A stretch of DNA of 64,000 nucleotides from Salininema proteolyticum (GTDB lineage Bacteria > Actinomycetota > Actinomycetes > Mycobacteriales > Micromonosporaceae), in assembly GCF_042685645.1 (NCBI RefSeq), contig NZ_JBHUNX010000001.1:4402001-4466000 (forward strand), in the 5' to 3' direction. Numbering within the stretch: position 1 is the stretch's first letter; each line of letters starts with the position of its first letter. A model generated the notes under the pieces. The model made no database searches. It saw only the letters and a program-made list of their open reading frames with translations, and had not been told where the DNA came from. The translations under genes and the position numbers were made by a program. Below, piece by piece: positions 17,025 to 24,816 of the stretch.

Positions 17025-17696
17025 CTATGCAGCGAGGGAGAGGTACTCCAGGAGGGTTTCCGCGCCGAGAGCGGTGTGAGTGCCGTTGACATCGTGGTCC
17101 TCGAGCGGGACGGGTACGGCGTGGCGGACGGCCCGGGTGACGGTCTTGTTGAACTTCTGACCGGCCTCGTCGGGATCGCCCCACACGAACACCCGCTGGT
17201 GCCCTTCAAGGACACGCGTCCAGCGCGGCCGCCAGGCGTTCGCACCGGGGATACCGATCACGTTCAGGCCGAGGCTGGCGAGGGTGAGGGCGTCGATCTC
17301 GCCTTCGGTGACGTGGACGTCGGGGTGGTCACGTCGGTAGGTGTAGGTGAAGTACAGGCGCGTGTCGACGTCGGCGATCGCCAGGTATTTCGGGCATTTG
17401 ATGGCTTTGCAGTCGTGTGCCTCGAGGCAACGGAACCGGATCCCGGTGACGGTGCTGGCGAGGCAGTAGTAGGGGATGGCCAGGCGCCCGGCCACATGGA
17501 CGTGGCCGGGCGCGGGTTCGTCAACGTACCCAAGTCGGGCGGCCCGCACTGTTTCGGGCGGCAGGCAGCGCTCGGCGGTCAGATAGTCGTCCATGGCCGG
17601 CGTGAGCTGAAGAGCAGCGCAGTAGCCGCTCGAGGCCGTCTCGAGGCTCTTTTTCAGTGAGTCCGAGATCGGCAGCAATGCATGTTGCTCGCTCAA
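17025..17696 (-). CDS. DNA primase, core and TOPRIM part
   Basis: A 223-residue primase fragment. LTPAMDDYLTAERCLPPETV and RLAIPYYCLASTVTGIRFRC are typical of the DnaG-like catalytic core. VTEGEIDALTLASLGLNVIG carries the TOPRIM glutamate and FVWGDPDEAGQ the paired aspartates. There is no zinc finger here; it lies in the overlapping upstream frame. The listed start is TTG at 17696, but the boundary is uncertain because the two frames may be joined by frameshifting. It makes RNA primers for phage DNA replication with the DnaB-like helicase upstream. Confidence 0.75.
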   Translation of the reverse strand: MSEQHALLPISDSLKKSLETASSGYCAALQLTPAMDDYLTAERCLPPETVRAARLGYVDEPAPGHVHVAGRLAIPYYCLASTVTGIRFRCLEAHDCKAIKCPKYLAIADVDTRLYFTYTYRRDHPDVHVTEGEIDALTLASLGLNVIGIPGANAWRPRWTRVLEGHQRVFVWGDPDEAGQKFNKTVTRAVRHAVPVPLEDHDVNGTHTALGAETLLEYLSLAA

Positions 17697-17904
17697 AATC
17701 GACTTCCTCTTTCAGTTCGAGCAGGGTGTAGGAGTCGCCGCCCTCCCCGCAGGAGTGGCAGAACCAGACCTGCTTGTCGAGGTCGATCGAACAGGAGGGG
17801 TTGCGGTCCTCGTGGAGTAGGCAGGAGATCACCTGCCGGGCTCGTGCGGCGGTGCGCCCGTAGTGGGTAAGGACGGCTTCAAGCCGCGGCTTGGTCCTGC
17901 TCAT
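17521..17904 (-). CDS. DNA primase, N-terminal zinc-finger part
   Basis: A 127-residue frame from ATG 17904, with AGGAG four bases upstream. Its first 80 residues are a CHC2-type primase zinc finger: SCLLHEDRNPSC and VWFCHSCGEGGDSYTL. Beyond about residue 85 the frame loses family character, while the other frame (from 17696) gains it, so only the first part is probably functional sequence. The last residues run antisense-like through the core coding region. A shift of one base near GAAAAAG would join finger and core into one primase. Confidence 0.65.
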   Translation of the reverse strand: MSRTKPRLEAVLTHYGRTAARARQVISCLLHEDRNPSCSIDLDKQVWFCHSCGEGGDSYTLLELKEEVDFERATCIAADLGLTEKEPRDGLERLLRCSSAHAGHGRLSDRRALPAARNSAGRPTWVR

Positions 17905-18328
17905 CGGGCTCCTCTCGTGCATCGGCGGCTGCCTGTCCCGCGCGGGGTTGGAGGCCGAAATAGTCCTCTACGGTGGTCAGGACGTAGGCCTGGTGCCATT
18001 TGCGGCCGCGGCGTTTGACGATCGCGACGCCGGAGACCACGCTCGGGTCGATGGCCCGGTGCCGGGCGAAGTTGTTCTTCTCGCGCATGGTCTGGTCGAC
18101 GAAGTCTCCGGGGAACATCTGGCCGGCTTTGGCCTCGATGACGACCCATTCGCCATATGGGCGGCGAATGATCAAGTCGCCCTCGTCCTCGGACCCCGCC
18201 AGGGCGAGGCGTTCGGTGTCGAACCCTTCGGCGCGCAGTTCGTGGAGGAGCTTGTTCTGCCAGTCGGCGCCAGCGCGGCGATTGCGCCGGTTGCGGGCCT
18301 TGACGAGCTTGAGAGGCTGGTCGCTCAT
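17879..18328 (-). CDS. Phage nuclease of the Holliday-resolvase/VRR-NUC type
   Basis: A 149-residue protein. DWQNKLLHELRAEGFDTERL, then DEGDLIIRRPYGEWVVIEAK is a PD-(D/E)XK pattern (D, then E-x-K), followed by GQMFPGDFVDQTMREKNNFA. Small nucleases of this kind in phages resolve or trim branched DNA. ATG at 18328 overlaps the stop of the upstream gene (TAATG). The C-terminus (about 25 residues) is acidic and overlaps the primase start by 26 bases. Confidence 0.65.
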   Translation of the reverse strand: MSDQPLKLVKARNRRNRRAGADWQNKLLHELRAEGFDTERLALAGSEDEGDLIIRRPYGEWVVIEAKAGQMFPGDFVDQTMREKNNFARHRAIDPSVVSGVAIVKRRGRKWHQAYVLTTVEDYFGLQPRAGQAAADAREEPDEQDQAAA

Positions 18329-19197
18329 TAGGCGTTCTCCTTCCGGTGGGAGAAAACGAGGTCGGTGGCGCCGTCTGGGACGAAGCCGGACCGGGCGTCG
18401 CCGGCGCCGGAGTATTTCTTGCACAGGTACTCCAGGCCCTTCTTCGTGAAAAGGCCCTGAACCCAGGCGGATCCGGAGGTTTTGGTGCCGGCGCGGTTGT
18501 GCATCCACCCGGCGTTCAATGCTTTGGCGGTGGCCGCGTTCCCGTACTGCTCCACCAACCCCCACTTGCGGAGGTGCGCCTTCACGAGTGCCTCCTTGAC
18601 TTGCGGTCCGTAGACTTCCTTGAGCATGCGGACGGCGTCGCGAAACCGGGCGAGCCCGTCCGTGCTGAGCCACTTGTCGTACGCGATCGCTTTGGGTTCC
18701 AGCTCGCGCGCCCTGGATTCGGCTACGAGGCGTTGTTCGTGTTCGTCGGCCAGTTCCCGCAGGGCCTCGGCGAAGGTGTCGGGGAGTTTCCGAGAGAGTT
18801 TCTCCGCTGTCTGGGTCATGATGTTGAAGTAGCCCTGTGCCATGGCGACTTCCGCTTTGCGCGGGTCGCCGTTCATGAAAACGGCATAAGCGCCGGTGCG
18901 GGTGAGTTCGACGTCTTCGAACTGGGTGGTGCGGGTGCCGAATCCGACGGTCTGCTTACGTTCGCGGCGCCGATAACGTATGTGGCCACCTGGGGAAACA
19001 CCCATATTTGCGAGCGATGCGGCGGCCCGGTCGATCGCGTCGGTGAACTTCTGCCACGAGGAGTACCCTGCTGCGGCCTGCAGGTCGCGGGCGCTCCAGA
19101 AGTCCTCGCCGTTGCGGTCGACGCGCCTGAGCTCGTCGAAAGGGTTGTATCGCGCTATACCTGCAGCTTGAGTTTCGTCCATTGTGTCATCTTTCAT
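18328..19197 (-). CDS. Phage antirepressor (BRO-N/ANT type)
   Basis: A 289-residue protein. FWSARDLQAAAGYSSWQKFT and TRTGAYAVFMNGDPRKAEV are BRO-N-like, with AQGYFNIMTQTAEKLSRKL as the linking helix. The C-terminal part (GLFTKKGLEYLCKKY) is an ANT-like DNA-binding region. Such antirepressors inactivate or compete with the phage repressor. Here the gene sits inside the replication operon. ATG 19197 overlaps the helicase stop by 11 bases; ATG 19182 is possible. Confidence 0.7.
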   Translation of the reverse strand: MKDDTMDETQAAGIARYNPFDELRRVDRNGEDFWSARDLQAAAGYSSWQKFTDAIDRAAASLANMGVSPGGHIRYRRRERKQTVGFGTRTTQFEDVELTRTGAYAVFMNGDPRKAEVAMAQGYFNIMTQTAEKLSRKLPDTFAEALRELADEHEQRLVAESRARELEPKAIAYDKWLSTDGLARFRDAVRMLKEVYGPQVKEALVKAHLRKWGLVEQYGNAATAKALNAGWMHNRAGTKTSGSAWVQGLFTKKGLEYLCKKYSGAGDARSGFVPDGATDLVFSHRKENA

Positions 19198-20038
19198 GGG
19201 TTCGTGAACGTGTGAAAGTACTGGTAGATCCGGGGAGCGGCTTGACCGCGGAGAACTGGCACCGTTCGGGGTCGATGTGCAAGGCCGCGTAGGTCTCGCC
19301 GGTCGGGTCGGCGAAGCCGTGCCGGTTCTTGATCGGGGCGATCAGGAACGCCTCGTTGTTCGGGTTGTGCGACACCGCCAGCGACAATGCCGGCTTCTCG
19401 GACAGTCCGCCCTTGATGTCGGAGCGGGCCGGCGGCTTCCATGGGTCCGTCTTCGAGAGCGTCTTGTCCGTGGCGTGGTGGAGGACGATGACCGTTGCTC
19501 CGGTCGCCCGGGAGAGCTCCGTGAGCGCCGACATGGCTTCCATCTGGCCGGTGTAGTCGGCCGCGGCGCCGGTGACGTCCATGAGGTTGTCCACGACGAT
19601 GACGGCGGGATAGGTGTCCCACAGCTCCACGTAGGCGTCCAACGTCTCGTCCACGCCCTCCCAGGTGACGGGCGAGTCGTAGACGAATGAGATCGGGACC
19701 GACGCGAGGGCGTCGGAGTACCGGGCCTGATCGGCGGAGCCGGCATGGAGGCTCTCGCGAATGGTCGACATGGGTTCGCCGGTGGCGGCCGCGGCCAACC
19801 GGTGCGCGACCGTCGACGCGGTCATGTCGGCCGAGAAATACACGACCGGCAGGCGCAGCCAGTAGGCCAACCAGAGACAGAAGAGGGACTTCATCGTCCC
19901 CGAGCGACCGGCGATCATGATGACCTCACCGGCCGGGAGCCGGACCCCGAGGCTATAGAGCGGGTGAAGGGCCGGGACGTAGGGCAGATGTGCGGCTGCC
20001 TGAGCCCCGAGCCTCAATGACTGGCCCGGGCTGAACAA
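19187..20038 (-). CDS. DnaB/RecA-fold replicative helicase-like ATPase
   Basis: A 283-residue RecA-fold ATPase. MIAGRSGTMKSLFCLWLAY is Walker A, PAVIVVDNLMDV Walker B, and ATVIVLHHATDK and DIKGGLSEKPALSL match the later DnaB-type motifs. It lacks the DnaB N-terminal domain, as in other actinophage helicases of this size. The start appears to be TTG at 20038. With the primase and SSB-like protein it forms a phage replication module. Confidence 0.75.
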   Translation of the reverse strand: MFSPGQSLRLGAQAAAHLPYVPALHPLYSLGVRLPAGEVIMIAGRSGTMKSLFCLWLAYWLRLPVVYFSADMTASTVAHRLAAAATGEPMSTIRESLHAGSADQARYSDALASVPISFVYDSPVTWEGVDETLDAYVELWDTYPAVIVVDNLMDVTGAAADYTGQMEAMSALTELSRATGATVIVLHHATDKTLSKTDPWKPPARSDIKGGLSEKPALSLAVSHNPNNEAFLIAPIKNRHGFADPTGETYAALHIDPERCQFSAVKPLPGSTSTFTRSRTHER

Positions 20039-20046
20039 TCCGCCGC

Positions 20047-20526
20047 CTAGAACGGCGGCGCGTCGTCAAGGCTCGGCGCCGCCGCCGGCGCGTCGAACGA
20101 CGGCGCAGTCTCAGACGATGCGCTGACCTCGCCGCGCTTCTCCAGGTAGGCGGCGACCTGCTTCTCCGTGGCGGAGTCGAGGTCCTCCCACCGGTAGGCC
20201 GTGGCCGGACCCATCTTCTTCTGCCCCAGCCGGGCGGCGAAGGCCTGGCCCACCGCCCCGGCCGCGTCGGCGGCCAGGAGCCGTTGCACGATCCGCGCGC
20301 CCGTGTAGGTGCGGGTCGGTTGACCGGCCTCGACGTCGCCGGCGGTGTCGAAGATCGTGACATCGGCGGTGACCTCGTCGCGGCGCTGGACCTCGTCGTT
20401 GAACGTGGTTTCCACGTTGCGGGCCACTGAGGTCGGCTCGACGAGGATCGCGGCCGCCGAGGTCGCTTCAGCGGGTTTGAAGTAGCCTCCGGAGGCGAAT
20501 TGGGAGGGGCGTCCGAGTGAAACCAT
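20047..20526 (-). CDS. Phage single-stranded DNA-binding-like protein
   Basis: A 159-residue protein. The start ATG 20526 follows TAGGAG. The body (EVTADVTIFDTAGDVEAGQP, TYTGARIVQRLLA) is beta-rich, and the C-terminus ends in LDDAPPF, which mimics the acidic DDDIPF tip by which bacterial SSBs recruit partners. I infer an SSB role from this tail and from the position between exonuclease and helicase; there is no clear OB-fold signature by eye. Confidence 0.55.
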   Translation of the reverse strand: MVSLGRPSQFASGGYFKPAEATSAAAILVEPTSVARNVETTFNDEVQRRDEVTADVTIFDTAGDVEAGQPTRTYTGARIVQRLLAADAAGAVGQAFAARLGQKKMGPATAYRWEDLDSATEKQVAAYLEKRGEVSASSETAPSFDAPAAAPSLDDAPPF

Positions 20527-20575
20527 CTGGTCTCTCCTAACTGATTGGTCTGGGTTCTCTGGGATGGACTGATGT

Positions 20576-20998
20576 TCAGGCGCTCTGGAGGGCGCGGCCG
20601 CGGGCCTTATAGGCCTCAAGCAGGTCCGGCGCGGTGTCGAACGCCGAGCGGTGCTCGACCCACACCCGCTTGAGCTCGGGGATGGACGGCGCCGCGCCGA
20701 TCAGGTCACGCACGCGGCCAGCGTCGGCCGGTTCGCCAGGCCCGCCCCCTATAGGGGCGGCCTGGCCAACGGGCTTTGCGTCGAAGGTGTCGACGATGCC
20801 GCCGATGGAGCGAACCTTCTTGTGTGCCTCACAGACCACCTCGATGGGAGTCCTGTCGCCCCAGCCGGCTTCGAGTTCGAACCCGGCGGCGATCTGACTC
20901 ATAACCTCCTCCCAACCCTCGCCTTGAACGTGGATGCGCGGGCCGTCGGCCCGAGTGCTACATGCGATTTCGACGGTGACCGTCGCTGGTGCCGTCAT
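20576..20998 (-). CDS. Conserved-looking phage protein, function unknown
   Basis: A 140-residue acidic protein first in the leftward replication operon. The N-terminal half (VTVEIACSTRADGPRIHVQG) is beta-rich; the C-terminal half (IPELKRVWVEHRSAFDTAPD) is helical. A good promoter lies at 21129-21157. No domain is recognised; a replication or recombination accessory role is suggested only by position. Confidence 0.55.
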   Translation of the reverse strand: MTAPATVTVEIACSTRADGPRIHVQGEGWEEVMSQIAAGFELEAGWGDRTPIEVVCEAHKKVRSIGGIVDTFDAKPVGQAAPIGGGPGEPADAGRVRDLIGAAPSIPELKRVWVEHRSAFDTAPDLLEAYKARGRALQSA

Positions 20999-21013
20999 CT
21001 CTCACCCCTCGTA

Positions 21014-21163
21014 TGCAAATCAAGAAACTTGGCTCACTATGGGCACTCAACCAAACGTGCAAATCAAGAAACTCGCTCTAATGCGGTCTCGTGCAACAGA
21101 AATGGGGGAGCACCGTAAGCGGGCCACCATCGTAACCCGAATGTGTGTGCAAATCAAGAAACT
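21014..21163. repeat. Three exact copies of a 16-base element upstream of the replication operon
   Basis: TGCAAATCAAGAAACT occurs at 21014-21029, 21058-21073 and 21148-21163. A shorter match, TGCAAATCAAATAAC, is at 23049-23063. On the minus strand the element reads AGTTTCTTGATTTGCA and contains TTGATT, which serves as a -35 hexamer in two places. This looks like an operator set for the phage repressor or an activator site. Confidence 0.7.
21129..21157 (-). promoter_or_regulatory. Leftward early promoter of the replication operon
   Basis: On the minus strand, TTGATT (21157-21152), a 17-base spacer and TACGAT (21134-21129). The -35 lies inside the third copy of the 16-base repeat, so a protein bound there would block or assist polymerase. 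Confidence 0.6.
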
Positions 21164-22092
21164 AAGCGAGAAAAAATAAGGAGGTCTTTGCGGGACCGCC
21201 ATTCCCGCACGTCAGAGGCGACCTGGAGGGCTTCCCAGCCGGCGGCGATGTCAACCCACAGAAGGCGCGCGGTGCCGGTTCCGGCCGGCATGTGGATCAC
21301 CAGCGCCCACTTCTGGTTCACCGCGAGGCTCGGCCCGTAGCAGGCGGCCGCTTGCTCGGCGGAGAACGCGCACTTCTTCCACTTCGCCAGGCTCTCTTCA
21401 CGGCCAGGGTTGGCCAGCCAGCGCAGCGGGTCGTAGTTGACTCCGTGGGCATAGGCGGCTAGTTGGATCGCGATGGACAGCGCGGCGTAGTCCACGTTGC
21501 CGGTCTTGAGGTCGGCGATGATGAGGCCGGCGTCCGTCCCGTCGGGTGTGGTGAGGTCGGCTTCGGCGATGCGGTCGGCCGTACCGGCGACCCGGTAGGT
21601 GTGGTTGACGACCGGCTGTTCAATGTGGCGCATCATCAACGGCTTGACGGCCTGCTCGTAGGCGCGCATATCTGCGGCATCGGCGTCGGTGTGCGACGGC
21701 AGCTCCGTGCCCTTGTCGACGCATTCGGAGAGGTAGTGCAGCCACGTGCCGCGTTCACTCTTCGATTCGCCTCCAGCGGTGCGGAACGCTTCGCGCGCCA
21801 GCCGGTTGAGGTGGCGCTTGTCGCCCGGATCGTCGGGGCTGAGTCTCGCCGCTTCGGCGGCGAGCCGGGGATCGGCCCCGGCGCCGGCGAGCGTGAGACG
21901 GGCCTTCCAGTCGATGAGATTGGACTGATCGGAGAGCGTCTTCGCGATCGTCGTCGCTCGGCGGTAGGCGACGGGCATGCCGCCCTCGCGGCGGATGATG
22001 AGCGGCTGTCCGCGTCCATTGCGGGGCCAAGCGTCACCAGCATTCTCCGCAATCGCAGCCAGTGGGGTCAAAGTGGTAGAAGGATTTTTCAA
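21154..22092 (-). CDS. RecB/Cas4-type PD-(D/E)XK exonuclease of the phage
   Basis: A 312-residue nuclease. GTWLHYLSECVDKGTELPSH, then VAGTADRIAEADL and AGLIIADLKTGNVDYAALS give the D ... D-x-K catalytic pattern, with LSIAIQLAAYAHG as the C-terminal Q-x-x-x-Y motif of RecB-like exonucleases. It would produce recombinogenic ends for phage replication. The start is TTG at 22092, eight bases after AAGGAG. Its stop codon lies inside the third 16-base repeat, so transcription of this gene reads through the operator array. Confidence 0.75.
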   Translation of the reverse strand: MKNPSTTLTPLAAIAENAGDAWPRNGRGQPLIIRREGGMPVAYRRATTIAKTLSDQSNLIDWKARLTLAGAGADPRLAAEAARLSPDDPGDKRHLNRLAREAFRTAGGESKSERGTWLHYLSECVDKGTELPSHTDADAADMRAYEQAVKPLMMRHIEQPVVNHTYRVAGTADRIAEADLTTPDGTDAGLIIADLKTGNVDYAALSIAIQLAAYAHGVNYDPLRWLANPGREESLAKWKKCAFSAEQAAACYGPSLAVNQKWALVIHMPAGTGTARLLWVDIAAGWEALQVASDVREWRSRKDLLIFSRLVS

Positions 22093-22336
22093 GACAGGTC
22101 TCCTTGGTGAGGTAGTAGATGACCCCGTTGTCGGTGGGGTCCATCATCCAGAGGTTGTCGAGATCGATGCAGAATCCGCGACTGCGGGCGAGCTGAATTT
22201 GGTATTCGAGGTCGTCGGCGTCGTGGTCATCAGGAATGATCAGACAGGTCCGTCCACAGCTGTCTGAGGTGATGCGGGGAATCTCCGCCGGGGAATGGCC
22301 GTCGGCCCCAGCGGGTTTGAAATCTTTGTCATCCAA
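22034..22336 (-). CDS. Small phage protein with a cysteine-rich C-terminus
   Basis: A 100-residue acidic protein (PDDHDADDLEYQIQLARSRG) ending in DPTGCDCGECW. The terminal C-x-C-x-x-C could bind metal. The gene overlaps the exonuclease start by 59 bases, in another frame. A TATAAT-type promoter lies 70-95 bases upstream. Function unknown. Confidence 0.55.
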   Translation of the reverse strand: MDDKDFKPAGADGHSPAEIPRITSDSCGRTCLIIPDDHDADDLEYQIQLARSRGFCIDLDNLWMMDPTDNGVIYYLTKETCLEKSFYHFDPTGCDCGECW

Positions 22337-22403
22337 AACCCTAGGTCCTCTCGCCCAGAAGAAGGTTGGGGTTCACGGGGGGAACCTACCCAAGAGTACG
22401 GAT

Positions 22404-22431
22404 ATTATACATCCAGTAGGCGACATGTAAC
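22404..22431 (-). promoter_or_regulatory. Leftward promoter upstream of the small Cys-tail gene and exonuclease
   Basis: On the minus strand, GTTACA (22431-22426), a 16-base spacer and a perfect TATAAT (22409-22404). Confidence 0.55.
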
Positions 22432-22539
22432 ATAGCATTCCATGCGCAGGCAACTAAATATTGACCCGGACTAACGCTACAGGACGCCCATTTAGCTTGT
22501 GGCACAGCAGCTCGAGAAACCTGGGAGATCTCGGTTACA

Positions 22540-22968
22540 TTACCAGTGGTCAGGCTCGCGCCACACGTCCGTATCGATGCCCTCGCGCCGCTCGGGGTAG
22601 GAATACGGCTCTTTCTCGTCCCGGTCGTAGGCGACGACGCGGTTTTCCTTCTCGAGCCATTCCAGCCACCGGTCGAGCCTCTCGGGCCGCACGCCGGAGA
22701 CAGGAAGGCCAGCCTTACGGCGGAGATAGGCCTGCAGAAGACGGGTCTCGATCTTGCCCTTATGCTTCTCTTCGACCTTGAAGGGGACGGTCCACTCCAC
22801 CTTCGTGCGGCGCAAGAGCCCCTTGCCCGCGGCGAACCCCTGGATGACCTGCGGGGACAGATACACGCCATGCGCGGCCTGGTACTTCCTACCGATTTCT
22901 GGGTAGGTGTGGCCTTCACGCAGCCACTTCAGCACGTCGTCTGGGTGGTCGATGATGGTTGGGCGCAT
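22540..22968 (-). CDS. Helix-turn-helix phage regulator
   Basis: A 142-residue protein. HPDDVLKWLREGHTYPEIGR and YLSPQVIQGFAAGKGLLRRT form a helix-turn-helix, followed by a basic region (VEEKHKGKIETRLLQAYLRR) and an acidic tail. ATG 22968 follows AAGGAAG. The promoter carries one copy of the phage operator-like element, so this protein may belong to the control circuit, perhaps as repressor or as terminase/antirepressor-type regulator. Confidence 0.6.
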   Translation of the reverse strand: MRPTIIDHPDDVLKWLREGHTYPEIGRKYQAAHGVYLSPQVIQGFAAGKGLLRRTKVEWTVPFKVEEKHKGKIETRLLQAYLRRKAGLPVSGVRPERLDRWLEWLEKENRVVAYDRDEKEPYSYPERREGIDTDVWREPDHW

Positions 22969-23029
22969 GGCAGCTTCCTTGATGGCACTCGGAGTAGAGG
23001 GGCTCTGGAAAGGCTTGTTCGTGACTTTG

Positions 23030-23058
23030 ATGCTAGAGGACGTTTTTATGCAAATCAA
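23030..23058 (-). promoter_or_regulatory. Promoter of the HTH regulator gene, with an operator-like -35
   Basis: On the minus strand, TTGATT (23058-23053), a 17-base spacer and TAGCAT (23035-23030). The -35 is followed by TGCA, exactly as in the repeats at 21.0-21.2 kb. Confidence 0.55.
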
Positions 23059-23113
23059 ATAACCCTGTGTTAACTCTACGCCTGGATCACAGTGGCCGCA
23101 GGCACGCGAAAAA

Positions 23114-23146
23114 GCCGGGCACACGGTCCTAGACCGTGTGCCCGGC
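23114..23146 (-). terminator. Intrinsic terminator of the leftward structural/lysis operon
   Basis: Perfect 15-base stem, GCCGGGCACACGGTC (23114-23128) and GACCGTGTGCCCGGC (23132-23146), three-base loop, followed on the minus strand by TTTTTC. It lies 20 bases after the holin stop and separates late genes from the regulator and replication genes. Confidence 0.85.
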
Positions 23147-23165
23147 GGGGTGATGTCGATGCGCT

Positions 23166-23378
23166 CTAGGCGTCGTTATCGCTGGATGTGGGGGTGTTGA
23201 CGGCAGCGAGGGCGCCGGCGCCGCCGCCGAGGGCGGCCAGCGCGGTCATGACGAGATCGGCGTTGGCGTCGGTCAGGAGACCGACTGCTGTCAGAATGGC
23301 GACAATACCGACACTGGTCTGGTAGATCCGCGCTCGGACCTCGGTGCGGGCGAGGAACTCCACGACGGAGTTGATCAT
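23166..23378 (-). CDS. Phage holin
   Basis: A 70-residue membrane protein with two hydrophobic segments (YQTSVGIVAILTAVGLL and LVMTALAALGGGAGALAAV), a short turn and a polar acidic C-terminus, directly downstream of the endolysin. This is the usual form of actinophage holins, which open the membrane so the endolysin reaches the wall. It is the last gene before a strong terminator. Confidence 0.75.
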   Translation of the reverse strand: MINSVVEFLARTEVRARIYQTSVGIVAILTAVGLLTDANADLVMTALAALGGGAGALAAVNTPTSSDNDA

Positions 23379-23421
23379 GGTGAGGGGCTTCCTTTCAGTC
23401 GGGTGTTTCTTGAAGAAACAG

Positions 23422-24219
23422 TCAGGTGACGGGGTTTTCGAACGCCGCGGTCCAGGTCTTAGGGCCGATCAACCCATCGATGGCGAGGCCTTGGTCGCGC
23501 TGGAAGGCTTTGGCGAGGGCAGCCCACTCGTCGCCGTACTTGCCGTCATTGCCGTAGCGGCGCAGGTACTTCTTGCCCTTACCGACCGGCCATCCGCGCT
23601 TCTCCAGCTGGCGGGCGAACCGTTTGAGCCAGGTCCGGGAGGCGACGCCCTTGAAGCGGGTGTTGTACCAGCCGGAGATCGACTCGTTGCCCCAGTGCGC
23701 CCAGCCGAAGTACGAGCCGCGCGGGAGCGGGAAGTCGTAGTGCGGCTTCGGTGCCGGCCTCTTGCCGGGTTTCGACGGGTTCGTGGGCTTGGCGTTGGTC
23801 TTGCCGACATGCCAGGTCTCGCGTCCGTCGTACGGCCCGCTCGAGCGGCCGTCGGGGCCGCGGCCGACTGAGACGTGCATGTGGCTGGTGTGCGGGTTGG
23901 AACCTGAATAGTTCCACCACTTCCAGCCGGTGTGAATGCCGGCGATGAGGCGGTTGAAGATGACGTATTTCAGGTGCTTGTTGCGGGTCCCCGGGTGGAC
24001 GAGGATATCGGAGATCGCGTCCATGTCCGCTCCCGCGCCGGGGTCGTGGGTGAAGTCGGCGGCGCAGACGACGCCGCGGGAGTTCGGGTTGTGGTCGGAG
24101 GCAGTTCCCGCGTGGGCGGAGTCGCCGATGGTGCCGTCCGTTCTCTTGGATCGTTTCGGGGCTCGCGCGTTGATCTCGTCGCGCAGCCGGTCGAGGGAGT
24201 AAGCGAGTCGCCAGGACAT
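23422..24219 (-). CDS. Endolysin: M15-like peptidase plus peptidoglycan-binding domain
   Basis: A 265-residue protein. Residues about 30-125 hold SDHNPNSRGVVCAADFTHDP and TSHMHVS, the histidine/aspartate zinc motifs of M15/VanY-type peptidases found in actinophage endolysins. A Pro/Lys-rich linker follows. The C-terminal 60 residues (KYGDEWAALAKAFQRDQGLA, IDGLIGPKTWTAAF) are a peptidoglycan-binding repeat. There is no signal peptide, consistent with holin-dependent release. Confidence 0.8.
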   Translation of the reverse strand: MSWRLAYSLDRLRDEINARAPKRSKRTDGTIGDSAHAGTASDHNPNSRGVVCAADFTHDPGAGADMDAISDILVHPGTRNKHLKYVIFNRLIAGIHTGWKWWNYSGSNPHTSHMHVSVGRGPDGRSSGPYDGRETWHVGKTNAKPTNPSKPGKRPAPKPHYDFPLPRGSYFGWAHWGNESISGWYNTRFKGVASRTWLKRFARQLEKRGWPVGKGKKYLRRYGNDGKYGDEWAALAKAFQRDQGLAIDGLIGPKTWTAAFENPVT

Positions 24220-24329
24220 ACAGGGGTCCTCTTCTCTATTCAGTTGTTGTAGGGGGGAAGGGGTGAGCGTTTGCTTAGTAAATGCCGCGGCGGTCGCTGA
24301 TCGCCTGGCCCACAGCGGACACGCAATAG

Positions 24330-24359
24330 TTAGGAATCTAGTGTGGTTTGCAGCATAAT
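24330..24359 (+). promoter_or_regulatory. Rightward promoter for the small membrane gene
   Basis: TTAGGA (24330-24335), 18-base spacer, CATAAT (24354-24359), about 60 bases before the ATG at 24420. Confidence 0.45.
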
Positions 24360-24419
24360 TGTGAGTTCTGGATTTCTACTTTTCTGGGGCGCCCAGACGT
24401 GTTTCCTATCGTTTGGGGC

Positions 24420-24617
24420 ATGAATGATCTCCCGACCAATTGGCTCGTTCTCGCCTCTCTACTGGCCGTGGTTCTTGTTGCGCTGGTGGCGATAACGAGG
24501 CCCAGCCGTTCAACTCCCAAACCTTCGAATAGAACGACGTCACCGGGGACCTTGCCGTGGATAACCTGCGTGGCCACCGTGGTGGCTGCAATTGCGGCAG
24601 TCGTTTCACTGCTGTGA
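24420..24617 (+). CDS. Small two-helix membrane protein encoded against the late operon
   Basis: A 65-residue protein with two hydrophobic segments (NWLVLASLLAVVLVALVAI and WITCVATVVAAIAAVVSLL) joined by a basic Ser/Pro/Thr loop. It has its own promoter and opposite orientation to the late genes, as expected for a lysogenically expressed gene. Prophage membrane proteins of this form sometimes block superinfection; that is inference. It could also be an antiholin-like partner of the nearby holin. Confidence 0.5.
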   Translation: MNDLPTNWLVLASLLAVVLVALVAITRPSRSTPKPSNRTTSPGTLPWITCVATVVAAIAAVVSLL

Positions 24618-24619
24618 CG

Positions 24620-24793
24620 TCAGTTCCGTTCCTGCGATTCAGGAGTGGGTCCGGTTTGCGCAGCCAGTTGGATGAGCGCCTCGGCGCGGTCGCGTTGCCC
24701 AGCGAGGTCGTCGTAGACGGCGAGGAGGCACGTGCCGCAGTTGCCGATCTGGCCGCAGATGTCGGGGGTGGTGCAGCTTGGAGTTGGGTTCAC
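24620..24793 (-). CDS. 57-residue cysteine-rich phage protein
   Basis: A short gene starting GTG 24793 behind AGAAGG, lying between tail and lysis genes. The N-terminal half carries four cysteines in the pattern SCTTPDICGQIGNCGTCLL, suggestive of a metal-binding knuckle, followed by a helix (YDDLAGQRDRAEALIQLA). The frame is in register with the neighbouring operon genes and leaves only 23 bases to the upstream gene. Function unknown. Confidence 0.55.
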   Translation of the reverse strand: MNPTPSCTTPDICGQIGNCGTCLLAVYDDLAGQRDRAEALIQLAAQTGPTPESQERN

Positions 24794-24816
24794 TGGTTAC
24801 CTTCTCTTGTCGAGGG

